Shown here one piece after another: positions 7,869-15,755 of a DNA stretch of 21,601 bases. The first letter of the stretch is position 1. Every line of letters begins with the position of its first letter. The notes below the pieces were generated by a model, which searched no databases, had not been told where the DNA came from, and saw nothing but the letters and a program-made list of their open reading frames with translations. Source of the stretch: an uncultured Eubacterium sp. (GTDB lineage: Bacteria > Bacillota > Clostridia > Lachnospirales > Lachnospiraceae); assembly GCA_910579075.1 (NCBI GenBank), contig CAJTSV010000067.1, positions 1 to 21,601 on the forward strand, given 5' to 3'. The position numbers were made by a program, and so were the translations under genes.

Positions 7869-8828
7869 GTGTTCGATTTTGAAAGACCCAATATTGAAAT
7901 TGCAGAAATTTCCGAAGACAAAAAGTACGGCCGTTTCGTAGTGGAACCTTTGGAAAGGGGCTATGGTACGACGCTCGGTAATTCTCTTAGGCGGATTATG
8001 CTGTCATCCCTTCCGGGAGTAGCCGTAAGTCAGGTGAAAATCGATGGTGTTTTGCATGAATTCAGTTCTATTCCGGGCGTGAAGGAAGATGTGTCTGAAA
8101 TCATTATGAACATTAAGAATCTGGCATTGAAAAATACCAGCAGTACAAACGAGTCTAAAGTTGCTTACATTGAATTTGAAGGTGAAGGTGTAGTCACAGC
8201 CGCAGATATTCAGGTTGATTCTGATATTTCGATTTTAAATCCGGAGCTGGAAATCGCGCACTTAAACGGCGGGACAGATTCCAAGCTGTATATGGAGCTG
8301 ACCATTACCAAGGGCCGCGGATATGTGAGTGCAGATAAAAACAAGAATCCGGAACTGCCGATTGGCGTAATCGCTGTAGATTCCATTTATACACCAGTAG
8401 AGCGTGTAAATCTGATTGTAGAGAATACACGTGTCGGCCAGATTACTGATTACGATAAGCTGACACTGCAGGTATTTACAAATGGAACTTTAGAGCCGGA
8501 TGAGGCTGTCAGCCTCGCCGCAAAGGTATTAAGCGAGCATTTGAATCTTTTTATCGACCTGTCAGAAAATGCAAAAACTGCGGAAGTTATGGTTGAAAAA
8601 GAAGATAATGCAAAAGAAAAAGTACTTGAAATGAACATTGACGAGCTGGAACTGTCCGTGCGTTCTTACAACTGCCTGAAGCGTGCCGGCATCAACACAG
8701 TGGAAGAACTGACAAACAGGACGCCAGACGATATGATGAAAGTCCGCAATCTGGGACGCAAGTCTTTAGAGGAAGTACTGGCAAAGCTGAAGGAATTAGG
8801 GCTTCAGTTAAATCCAGGAGACGAATAA
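7869..8828 (+). CDS. rpoA: DNA-directed RNA polymerase subunit alpha
   Basis: Alpha subunit of RNA polymerase, needed for assembly and for contacts with promoter UP elements and activators. The GTG at 7869 gives MFDFERPNIEIAEI, the usual Clostridia N-terminus, and lies 8 nt after GGAGGG (7855-7860); an in-frame TTG at 7863 is too close to that site. The product is 319 residues: N-terminal dimerisation domain (about 1-230, with LERGYGTTLGNSLRRIMLSS) and C-terminal DNA-binding domain (about 250-319, with SYNCLKRAGINTVEEL and RNLGRKSLEEV). Complete and unremarkable. Confidence 0.98.
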   Translation: MFDFERPNIEIAEISEDKKYGRFVVEPLERGYGTTLGNSLRRIMLSSLPGVAVSQVKIDGVLHEFSSIPGVKEDVSEIIMNIKNLALKNTSSTNESKVAYIEFEGEGVVTAADIQVDSDISILNPELEIAHLNGGTDSKLYMELTITKGRGYVSADKNKNPELPIGVIAVDSIYTPVERVNLIVENTRVGQITDYDKLTLQVFTNGTLEPDEAVSLAAKVLSEHLNLFIDLSENAKTAEVMVEKEDNAKEKVLEMNIDELELSVRSYNCLKRAGINTVEELTNRTPDDMMKVRNLGRKSLEEVLAKLKELGLQLNPGDE

Positions 8829-9033
8829 TTTACATTTGGATAAAAAATGACAGTCAGGCTGGGCTGGTAAGTCCGTAAGAGTGCAGCCCGGTCATCCGGC
8901 AGGTTCAAGCCAGCCTTTCCGGAAATACAGCAAAAGCTGTATGAGAAGTGGCGAATTGACTTAAAAATCAGCATCTGGCAGGTAATTCCAACGAGTGCTG
9001 CCAAATGTACCACGAATTTGGAGGAACAAAGAA
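8829..9033 (+). promoter_or_regulatory. Structured 205-nt spacer/leader before rplQ
   Basis: No gene is seen between rpoA and rplQ. Inverted repeats are: AGGCTGG (8856-8862) with CCAGCCT (8910-8916), enclosing GGGCTG (8861-8866) with CAGCCC (8884-8889), which share two bases; the perfect hairpin ATACAGC-AAAA-GCTGTAT (8925-8942); and GGCAG (8977-8981) with CTGCC (8998-9002), which ends 18 nt before the Shine-Dalgarno GGAGGA (9020-9025). No terminator-like T run is present. A leader controlling L17 synthesis is possible (inference). Confidence 0.5.
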
Positions 9034-9588
9034 ATGGCATATAGAAAACTGGGCAAGTCTTCTGCACAGAGAAAAGCTCTGCTGCGTAACCAGGTAACAC
9101 AGTTACTGTATCATGGCAGAATTGTAACGACAGAAGCAAGGGCAAAGGAAATCCGCAAGATTGCAGAAAAGATTGTTGCAATGTCTGTCCGTGAAAAAGA
9201 CAACTTTGAAGAAGTTACCGTAAAGCAGAAGGTTCCGCGCAAAAATGCAGACGGCAAGCGTGTAAAGGAAGTCGTAAACGGCAAGAGAAAGACTGTTTAC
9301 GATGAAGTTGACAAGACGATTAAGAAAGATAAACCGTCACGTCTTCATGCAAGAAGGGAAATGCTGAAAATACTCTATCCTGTAACAAGCTCTGAAACAA
9401 CGAGAAAAGATGGCAAGGTCGTTACTTCAAATAAGCGTAAGGATAAGAAAAAAATTGACATGCCAGCAAAGCTGTTTGATGAGATTGCACCAAAATACGT
9501 CGGCCGGAACGGTGGTTATACAAGAATTATTAAAATTGGCCCGCGCAGAGGTGATGGCGCAATGCAGGTAATTATTGAATTAGTATAA
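9034..9588 (+). CDS. rplQ: 50S ribosomal protein L17, with long internal insertions
   Basis: Large-subunit protein near the peptide exit tunnel. The start MAYRKLGKSSAQRKALLRNQ and the end KLFDEIAPKYVGRNGGYTRI plus GPRRGDGAMQVIIELV match L17. The product has 184 residues against about 115-130 in most bacteria. The extra length is in two lysine-rich, probably disordered parts: about residues 53-100 (before PSRLHARREMLKIL) and about 118-143. Such enlarged L17 proteins are, to my memory, common in Lachnospiraceae. The ATG at 9034 is preferred over an open extension to 8995 because GGAGGA lies 8 nt upstream and the sequence fits L17 from there. Confidence 0.96.
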   Translation: MAYRKLGKSSAQRKALLRNQVTQLLYHGRIVTTEARAKEIRKIAEKIVAMSVREKDNFEEVTVKQKVPRKNADGKRVKEVVNGKRKTVYDEVDKTIKKDKPSRLHARREMLKILYPVTSSETTRKDGKVVTSNKRKDKKKIDMPAKLFDEIAPKYVGRNGGYTRIIKIGPRRGDGAMQVIIELV

Positions 9589-9613
9589 TTTTGTGACAAT
9601 ATATCATCGGTAG

Positions 9614-9661
9614 AAAAACTGCCGGAAAAGCTGCGGTACGCGCTGCTTTTCCGGCAGTTTT
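9614..9661. terminator. Bidirectional intrinsic terminator between rplQ and the sensor kinase gene
   Basis: AAAACTGCCGGAAAAGC (9615-9631) pairs perfectly with GCTTTTCCGGCAGTTTT (9645-9661) around a 13-nt loop. A T run follows on the plus strand and, by symmetry, on the minus strand. It therefore ends both the alpha operon and the convergent mutS2-regulator-kinase transcript; the kinase stop codon abuts the stem. Confidence 0.93.
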
Positions 9662-11077
9662 TTATTCCTTTGTGACAGATAGCGTAAAGATAAACTCTGT
9701 CCCGACGCCTTCGGTACTGATGACATTGATATTCTCATCGTGTGCCTGTATGATTTCCCGGACAATCGCAAGTCCCAGCCCGGTGCCGCGCTTATCTTTT
9801 CCGCGGGAAACATCGGTTTTGTAAAACCGTTCCCAGATTTTTTTCAGGCTGTCATTCGGGATGCCGATGCCGGAATCTTTGACCGAAATAAATACCTTGT
9901 CATTTTTTTCGGTTGTTTCGATTGTAATCGAAGAATCCGGGTGGCTGAATTTAATCGCATTGTCGGTCAGGTTGTAAATGACCTGCTGGATCTTTTCCAT
10001 ATCGGCAGTTACAAACAGTGTCTTGCCCGAAAGAATCAGCTCAATGGAAATATGCTTTTCCCGGCAGATACCTTCAAACGTCAGCGCTGTCATGCGGATA
10101 ATGTAGTTAATGTCAAAGCTTTTCATGTACAGGATAGTTTTGCCGTGCGAGCCGAATTTGTTCAGCTCCAGAAGGCTGTTTGTCAGCTTATTGAGCCGCT
10201 CGGTTTCGAATAAGATAATATTCAGGTATTTATCCTGCATTTCGTAGGGAATCGTGCCGTCCAGAATGGCTTCGATATAGCCTTTGATGGAAGTCAGCGG
10301 GGAGCGGAAATCATGCGACACATTCGAGACAAATTTGCGCTGGTCGTCTTCCAGCGTATTCAGCTCGTTTGCCATATAGTTAAAGGTATCTGCAAGACAG
10401 CCCAGCTCATCCTGTGTATGGATATTTATCTTCTGTGAAAAGTCGCCATCAAGATAAGCATCTGCCGCAGAAGTAATTTTGCGGATGGGGCGGTAGACCA
10501 GCAGCGAAAATATCAGCAGGATAATAAAGGAGAGGGCAAATATCAGCAGCAGGGTAATGTATACGATATTGAGCAGCTCATAGCTGTAATCGCTGATATC
10601 CCTGACCGGCTTGTGGATAAGCACATATCCGCGCACCCGGTAATTTGGCGTAATCGGCGCAAAAACCGTCAGGTACGGTTCGGAAAAGGTATCGTAAAAG
10701 CGGCTGACTGTATAATAGCGGGTGCCGAAATCGCTGATATTAAATCCGGCAATGGTTTTATCGGTACTGAATCCGCTGAGATCGCTGGAATCAATCATAA
10801 TCCGCCCGGACACATCGGTCACTTTTATCTTTGTATTCATGTAGCGGCTGATGGTTTCCAGGTGGCTGTGCAGCTCGGACAGCTCCATGCTGCCGTCGTA
10901 ATAATTGGCAGCATAGCTGGATGCGATTTCCGTGCATTCGGTATACAGGGTGCGTGCTTCGGAAACCAGCACCTGTTTTTGGAGCATGTAATTCGTCAGC
11001 GTAGATACGAGGATAAATCCGAGGATTCCCAAAATCAGGTAGCCGGTTAAAAATTTTAAATAAAGTGTACGTTTCAT
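9662..11077 (-). CDS. Membrane sensor histidine kinase of a two-component system
   Basis: Sensor kinase of the PhoR/ResE type, 471 residues. Order of domains: first membrane helix (about 8-30), an extracytoplasmic sensor of about 135 residues with a PAS/dCache-like look (VTDVSGRIMIDSSDLSGFS), second helix (about 169-195), HAMP (about 196-248), HisKA with the phosphorylated His255 in VSHDFRSPLTS, and the HATPase domain with N373 (N box), DSGIGI (401-406) and GTGLGLAIV (431-439). All catalytic motifs are intact. AAAGGAG lies just before the ATG. It is the last gene after the response regulator, 24 nt apart, and is closed by the shared terminator. The signal is not evident. Confidence 0.95.
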   Translation of the reverse strand: MKRTLYLKFLTGYLILGILGFILVSTLTNYMLQKQVLVSEARTLYTECTEIASSYAANYYDGSMELSELHSHLETISRYMNTKIKVTDVSGRIMIDSSDLSGFSTDKTIAGFNISDFGTRYYTVSRFYDTFSEPYLTVFAPITPNYRVRGYVLIHKPVRDISDYSYELLNIVYITLLLIFALSFIILLIFSLLVYRPIRKITSAADAYLDGDFSQKINIHTQDELGCLADTFNYMANELNTLEDDQRKFVSNVSHDFRSPLTSIKGYIEAILDGTIPYEMQDKYLNIILFETERLNKLTNSLLELNKFGSHGKTILYMKSFDINYIIRMTALTFEGICREKHISIELILSGKTLFVTADMEKIQQVIYNLTDNAIKFSHPDSSITIETTEKNDKVFISVKDSGIGIPNDSLKKIWERFYKTDVSRGKDKRGTGLGLAIVREIIQAHDENINVISTEGVGTEFIFTLSVTKE

Positions 11078-11101
11078 AGGCTCCTTTCAGAAATGGGGCA
11101 G

Positions 11102-11800
11102 CTATTTGGCTACAAATTTGTACCCGATGCCCCAGACCGTGGCGATTCCCCAGTGGTCGGTATCTTTGATTTTTTCACGGAGCCGCTTGACATGCACATC
11201 TACGGTACGTGTGTCGCCGATATATTCATAGCCCCAAATATTGTCCAGCAGCTGCTCGCGCGTAAATACCTGGTTTGGCGAGGATGCCAGGAAATAAAGC
11301 AGCTCGAGCTCCTTTGGCGGCATATCGAGCAGGCGTCCATTGTATTCCGCGCTGTAATTGGACAGATTTACCGTAAGGCCCGGATATTCCACCAGCTTCC
11401 GGGCCGGCTGCGTCTCTGCGGGCTTGACAGGCTGGAAACGCCGCAGCACGGCTTTGACGCGTGCCACCATTTCCTTTGAATCAAACGGCTTCATAATATA
11501 ATCGTCCGCACCAAGCTCGAGTCCCAGCACTTTGTCAAAAATCTCGCCTTTTGCAGAGAGCATAATAATCGGGACATTGCTTTTGGCCCGGATTTCCCGG
11601 CAGACCTGATAGCCGTCAATGCCGGGCAGCATCAGGTCTAGCAGAATCAGGTTCGGGGAAAACTGCTGCCAGGCAGTCAGCGCTTCTTCCCCGTCGTTGA
11701 CGATTTTCGTCTCAAAGCATTCCTTTGTGAGGTAAAGGGAAATCAGCTCGGCGATATTGACATCGTCATCTACAATTAATATTTTCTGTTTACTGGCCAT
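11102..11800 (-). CDS. OmpR/PhoB-family response regulator
   Basis: DNA-binding partner of the downstream kinase. The 232-residue product has a receiver domain (about 5-120) with the acidic pocket D11-D12, phosphoacceptor D55 (LILLDLMLPGIDG), S82 and K104 (KPFDSKE), then a winged helix (about 135-230) with VDVHVKRLREKI and the closing VWGIGYKF. The ATG at 11800 follows AGGAGG by 4-5 nt; an open frame further upstream only runs through mutS2 and has no receiver sequence. The gene starts 28 nt after mutS2 and ends 24 nt before the kinase gene, so the three are probably cotranscribed. Target genes are unknown. Confidence 0.96.
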   Translation of the reverse strand: MASKQKILIVDDDVNIAELISLYLTKECFETKIVNDGEEALTAWQQFSPNLILLDLMLPGIDGYQVCREIRAKSNVPIIMLSAKGEIFDKVLGLELGADDYIMKPFDSKEMVARVKAVLRRFQPVKPAETQPARKLVEYPGLTVNLSNYSAEYNGRLLDMPPKELELLYFLASSPNQVFTREQLLDNIWGYEYIGDTRTVDVHVKRLREKIKDTDHWGIATVWGIGYKFVAK

Positions 11801-11828
11801 AAATCCTCCTGGATAAACTTGCAAATCA

Positions 11829-14216
11829 TTATTTAAACTCCACAATGGTAACGCCGGAATCGCCTTCGCCGAACTCGCCCAGATGGAAGGAGTCCACATA
11901 TTTGATGCGGCGCAGGTGTGTGTGGACGGCGCTGCGCAGTGCCCCGGTGCCTTTGCCGTGTACGACGCGGACGGTGGACAGGTGCGAGAGGTAAGCGTCA
12001 TCCAGGTATTTATCCAGCTCCATAATGGCTTCGTCCACGGTTTTGCCAATCAGCATGATTTCGGCGGAAATGCTGGCAGCTTTGGACATGCGGATTTTGC
12101 CGGCGCTTGTTTTGGCAGCTTTTTTCCGGCTGCCGGAACCGGCGGAATCGTCTTCAAGCAGTACCAGGTCTTTGATATTGACCTGGGTTCGCAGAATGCC
12201 CATCTGGACAAACAGGTCGCCTTTGGCATTTGGCAGCGTGGAAACCGTGCCGCGCTGGTTTAAGCTCAGTACCCGGACAGAATCGCCGAGGCGGAGTTTT
12301 TTGGGCACCTTGCTGTTTGCAGCAGGCTGTTTCTGCTTCTGGGCCAGGCGTGCTTCGGTTTCGTTCATTTTGCTGCGCAGCGCGGAGCGTTCCTTTTCCA
12401 GCTCGCTGGCAGTCGGATTTGTTGTGCCGAATTTGTTGAAATTGCGGATGCTGGCATCGGCTGCGTCTTTGGCTTCTTTCAAAATCGCGAGAGCCTGTTC
12501 GTTTGCTTCCTGCAGAATTTTGTCACGGCGGCTGTCCAGCTTTTCCTGGCGGCTTTCAGCCTGGGCATGGAGCTTTTCGATTTCTTTTTTGTACTGTTCG
12601 ATTTCCAGGCGTTCTTTTTCAATCGTACTGCGGCTGTTTTCCAGGTCTGCAATCAAATCTTCAAAATTCTGTTCGTTTGCAGTAATCCGTCCTCTGGCAT
12701 CGGTAATAATGTCTTCCGGCAGGCCCAGCTTGCCCGATATTGCAAACGCGTTGCTTTTCCCGGGAATCCCGATTAACAGGCGGTAGGTCGGGCTCAGTGT
12801 CTCCACGTCAAATTCACAGCAGGCATTCTGCACGCCGTCTGTCGAGAGGGCAAACACCTTCAGCTCACTGTAATGCGTCGTTGCCATGGTGCGCACGCCG
12901 CGCTGCAGCAGCCTGGAAAGAATGGAAATAGCCAGTGCCGCGCCTTCGGTCGGGTCGGTGCCGGAGCACAGCTCGTCGAACAGCACGAGACAGTCCGGGG
13001 TCACCTTTTTTAAAATCGTTACAATATTCGTCATATGCGAGGAAAAGGTACTCAGGCTCTGTTCGATGCTCTGCTCGTCCCCGATATCCGCATATACATT
13101 TTCAAATACCGCCAGCTGCGAACGGTCGCCGGCCGGGATATGCAGTCCGGCCTGTCCCATCAGCGTCAGCAGCCCGACGGTTTTCAGGGAAACGGTCTTG
13201 CCGCCCGTATTCGGGCCGGTCACAACGAGCAGGCGGAAATCTTCTCCGAGCGTGACATCAATCGGCACGACGGTTTTTTTATTTAACAGCGGGTGGCGGC
13301 CGCGCCGGATGCGGATGCGTCCTTCGGTATTAAATTCCGGTGCCGTGCCATTATGCTCCTGGGCGAGCGCGGCTTTTGCAAAAATAAAGTCAAGCGTTGT
13401 CAGCAGTTTGTAGTTATTTAACAGCTCTGAACTGTAAGATGCCACCTGGCTGCTCAGGGTGGCAATGATTTTGTCAATCTCATCCTGTTCTTTTAAAAAC
13501 AGTTCCTTTAATTCGTTATTCAGGTTTACGACGCTGGCCGGCTCGATGAAAAAGGTCGAGCCGGAAGCGGACTGGTCGTGTATCATGCCGGAAATCTGGT
13601 TTTTGTATTCGGCGCGTACCGGAAGGCAGTAGCGGCCGTTGCGCATCGTTATGACGGCATCCTGCAGGTACGTCCTGGTTGTGGAATTGTTGAGGATTTT
13701 GTTCATCTGGGCGTGGATTTTTCCGTTCATGCCCTGGATGCTCCGCCGGATGGATTTCAGCTGCACGCTCGCATCATCTGCAATTTCATCTTCTGATAGA
13801 ATGCAGCGGCGGATTTCCTCACATAACGGCGTCAGCGGCTCGATGGCCTGGAACATCGCGTCGAGCGTATCGCCCGGCAGGTCGTCACGGTCTTTGCGTC
13901 CGTAGTTTTTTACCCGTTTGGCGGCGTCCAGCAGCGAAGCCGTATGCAGCAGCTCCTCAATGCTTAAAACCCCGCCGGCTTCCAGGCGCTTTAAGGAAAG
14001 GCCGATTTTGTGTATGCCGCTGAACGAAACGCTTCCCTTGCGGAACATACGCGAAAGCGCTGCGGCAGTCTCGGTCTGTGCCTGCTCGATTTTGGCTTTG
14101 TCTGTCATCGGCTTTAAGTGCTGGCAGTGTTCCTTTGCCCAGTCAGAGGAAGCGTGGCTGGCCAGCTGTTCGGTAATTTTATAATATTCCAAAGTATAGA
14201 GAACTTTTTTATTCAT
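11829..14216 (-). CDS. mutS2: Endonuclease MutS2
   Basis: MutS-like ATPase with a C-terminal Smr nuclease. MutS2 has been linked to suppression of recombination and, in Bacillus, to sensing collided ribosomes. The 795-residue product has the MutS core and clamp (about 1-320), Walker A GPNTGGKT (334-341), Walker B LVLFDELCSGTDPTE (411-425) with a following STTH-like ATTHYSELK, a long charged coiled coil (about 515-635), a KOW-like region (about 640-690) and the Smr domain (about 720-795) with HGKGTGALR (753-761). The ATG at 14216 follows AAAGGA by 7 nt; an open extension of nine residues is unlikely. Complete. Promoter at 14251-14279. Confidence 0.97.
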   Translation of the reverse strand: MNKKVLYTLEYYKITEQLASHASSDWAKEHCQHLKPMTDKAKIEQAQTETAAALSRMFRKGSVSFSGIHKIGLSLKRLEAGGVLSIEELLHTASLLDAAKRVKNYGRKDRDDLPGDTLDAMFQAIEPLTPLCEEIRRCILSEDEIADDASVQLKSIRRSIQGMNGKIHAQMNKILNNSTTRTYLQDAVITMRNGRYCLPVRAEYKNQISGMIHDQSASGSTFFIEPASVVNLNNELKELFLKEQDEIDKIIATLSSQVASYSSELLNNYKLLTTLDFIFAKAALAQEHNGTAPEFNTEGRIRIRRGRHPLLNKKTVVPIDVTLGEDFRLLVVTGPNTGGKTVSLKTVGLLTLMGQAGLHIPAGDRSQLAVFENVYADIGDEQSIEQSLSTFSSHMTNIVTILKKVTPDCLVLFDELCSGTDPTEGAALAISILSRLLQRGVRTMATTHYSELKVFALSTDGVQNACCEFDVETLSPTYRLLIGIPGKSNAFAISGKLGLPEDIITDARGRITANEQNFEDLIADLENSRSTIEKERLEIEQYKKEIEKLHAQAESRQEKLDSRRDKILQEANEQALAILKEAKDAADASIRNFNKFGTTNPTASELEKERSALRSKMNETEARLAQKQKQPAANSKVPKKLRLGDSVRVLSLNQRGTVSTLPNAKGDLFVQMGILRTQVNIKDLVLLEDDSAGSGSRKKAAKTSAGKIRMSKAASISAEIMLIGKTVDEAIMELDKYLDDAYLSHLSTVRVVHGKGTGALRSAVHTHLRRIKYVDSFHLGEFGEGDSGVTIVEFK

Positions 14217-14250
14217 AACAGATTCCTTTCTCAGTTCTTGCACTGCTTAT

Positions 14251-14279
14251 ATTTTACCCTATAATCCGCTGCGTGGAAA
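14251..14279 (-). promoter_or_regulatory. Sigma-A promoter of mutS2 (minus strand)
   Basis: On the minus strand TTTCCA (14279-14274), a 17-nt spacer and TAAAAT (14256-14251) form a four-of-six / five-of-six match, about 35 nt before the mutS2 ATG. It lies back to back with the promoter at 14310-14338, with about 30 nt between the two -35 boxes. Confidence 0.7.
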
Positions 14280-14309
14280 GTAATATTCCAAAGAAAAATC
14301 ACTATTTTC

Positions 14310-14338
14310 TTGAAATAAATGCCATTTGCACGTATAAT
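14310..14338 (+). promoter_or_regulatory. Sigma-A promoter of the HtrA-like gene
   Basis: TTGAAA (14310-14315), a 17-nt spacer and a perfect TATAAT (14333-14338). The transcript would start near 14345 and reach the Shine-Dalgarno AGAGGAGG (14397-14404) after about 50 nt. Confidence 0.85.
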
Positions 14339-14410
14339 CTTTACATAAGGTATCGAAAAACAAAAATGTACAGGGTATGCAAAAAGGGTATGCAAAAGAG
14401 GAGGTTTTTC

Positions 14411-15727
14411 ATGCCAGGCAGAAATGAGGGTCAGCATTTTATAAAAGAAAAGATAAAAGACAAGCCATTAAATAAAAAACAGGCAGTCCAGCGCGGATTT
14501 GCCGTGGCCGGATATGCGGTTTTGTTTGGGGTCGTCTCATGCTTTATTTTCTGTGCGCTGCGGCCTGTCATGGAGCCATGGTTTCAGAAGGAAGAAGAAC
14601 AGTGGGTCGGCATTCCGAAAGATACCCTGACGGATGATGACAATACAGGGGATTCGCTGGCGGATAATGAGGAAACCAGAGCCGATGAGGAGCAAAAGCC
14701 GGAAGAAGACGATGAAGAACAAAAAACGGTGTATGTGACCGAACGGAAAGAGATGACGCTGGACGATTACCAGGTACTGCAGAACCAGCTGTACCAGATT
14801 GGAAACCGCGTCAATAAATCCATTGTAACGGTAACGGGTGTAAAGGAAGGCGTGGATATTTTTGACTCGCCTTATGAAGCGCCTGGCCAGGCATCCGGGC
14901 TGATTATCGGGAACAGCCGCAGGGAGCTGCTTATTCTGACCGAATACGAGGTTATCCGCGATGTAAAAGAAATCCGCGTGACCTTTATCAACAACGACAC
15001 GCTGGACGCGGAACTGAAAAAATACGATGGCAATACCGGAATAGCCGTGCTGGGCGTTCCGGTGGAAAACATCGCAGCTGAAACAATGGATGAAATTGAG
15101 ACAGCCGTGCTGGGCAATTCGCTGAATCTGCGGCAGGGAAAAATGGTTGTGGCGCTTGGAAGCCCTCTGGGCACCAATTATTCGATACTGACAGGAAATA
15201 TTACTTCCGTAACCAATACCATTACAACGGAAGACCGCAATTACACGGTATTTACAACCAATATTGTTTCCAATACAAAAGGAAACGGCGTTTTGATAAA
15301 TACAGACGGCGAGGTTATCGGACTGTTCTTAAAATCATCCAATATCCAGAAAGAACAGAATACGCTGACAGCCGTATCGATTTCGGAACTGAAAGACATT
15401 ATCGAGTTTTTGTCCAACGGCCTGAATATTCCGTATCTGGGCATTAAGGGCAGCACGGTTACCGATGCGATTTCAAAGGAATACGATATTCCAAAAGGGG
15501 TATACATTAAAGAAGCAGTCGCAGACTCCCCTGCCATGACCGCAGGGCTGCAGACCGGGGATGTGATTGCTGCGGTAAACAAAAAAGAAATCCTGACCAT
15601 GAAGGATTACCAGAAGGCACTGATGAAGCTGAAAAAGGGTGATGAGGCCAGGATAACGGTAAACCGGCAGAATGCGGATGGATATAAGAAATTTAACTGC
15701 ACGCTGGAAGTCGGTGTGCTGCGGTAA
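14411..15727 (+). CDS. HtrA/DegP-like membrane protein with PDZ domain, catalytic triad apparently lost
   Basis: Trypsin-like fold protein of the HtrA family anchored by one N-terminal membrane helix (about 28-50), followed by an acidic linker (60-110), a protease-like domain (about 125-335) and a PDZ domain (about 340-435, YLGIKGSTVTD, GVYIKEAVADSPAMTAGLQ). Compared with HtrA motifs, the His position in TNNHV is E180 (TEYEV), the Asp of DLAVL is G210 (GIAVL), and GNSGGPL is TKGNGVL, putting G291 in place of the catalytic Ser. The fold motifs around them (GSPLG, DGEVIGL) are kept, so it looks like a conserved pseudo-protease and not a decaying gene. AGAGGAGG precedes the ATG by 6 nt. The alignment of the triad is by eye. 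Confidence 0.85.
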   Translation: MPGRNEGQHFIKEKIKDKPLNKKQAVQRGFAVAGYAVLFGVVSCFIFCALRPVMEPWFQKEEEQWVGIPKDTLTDDDNTGDSLADNEETRADEEQKPEEDDEEQKTVYVTERKEMTLDDYQVLQNQLYQIGNRVNKSIVTVTGVKEGVDIFDSPYEAPGQASGLIIGNSRRELLILTEYEVIRDVKEIRVTFINNDTLDAELKKYDGNTGIAVLGVPVENIAAETMDEIETAVLGNSLNLRQGKMVVALGSPLGTNYSILTGNITSVTNTITTEDRNYTVFTTNIVSNTKGNGVLINTDGEVIGLFLKSSNIQKEQNTLTAVSISELKDIIEFLSNGLNIPYLGIKGSTVTDAISKEYDIPKGVYIKEAVADSPAMTAGLQTGDVIAAVNKKEILTMKDYQKALMKLKKGDEARITVNRQNADGYKKFNCTLEVGVLR

Positions 15728-15755
15728 GGAAGAATGACAAAATGGAGGCAGAAAG

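Noticed and set aside
8898..8916. tRNA-like T arm (GGTTCAAGCC) in the rpoA-rplQ spacer
   Set aside because: The loop fits the T-loop consensus but the flanking five bases do not form a T stem, and no D or anticodon arm or acceptor stem can be built around it.
11801..12049. N-terminal extension of the response regulator
   Set aside because: The extension is the mutS2 C-terminal region read in another frame; the receiver domain starts right after the AGGAGG-supported ATG at 11800.
12025..13905. Several long open frames on the plus strand opposite mutS2
   Set aside because: They are shadows of mutS2, without ribosome-binding sites and with low-complexity Ser/Arg-rich translations.
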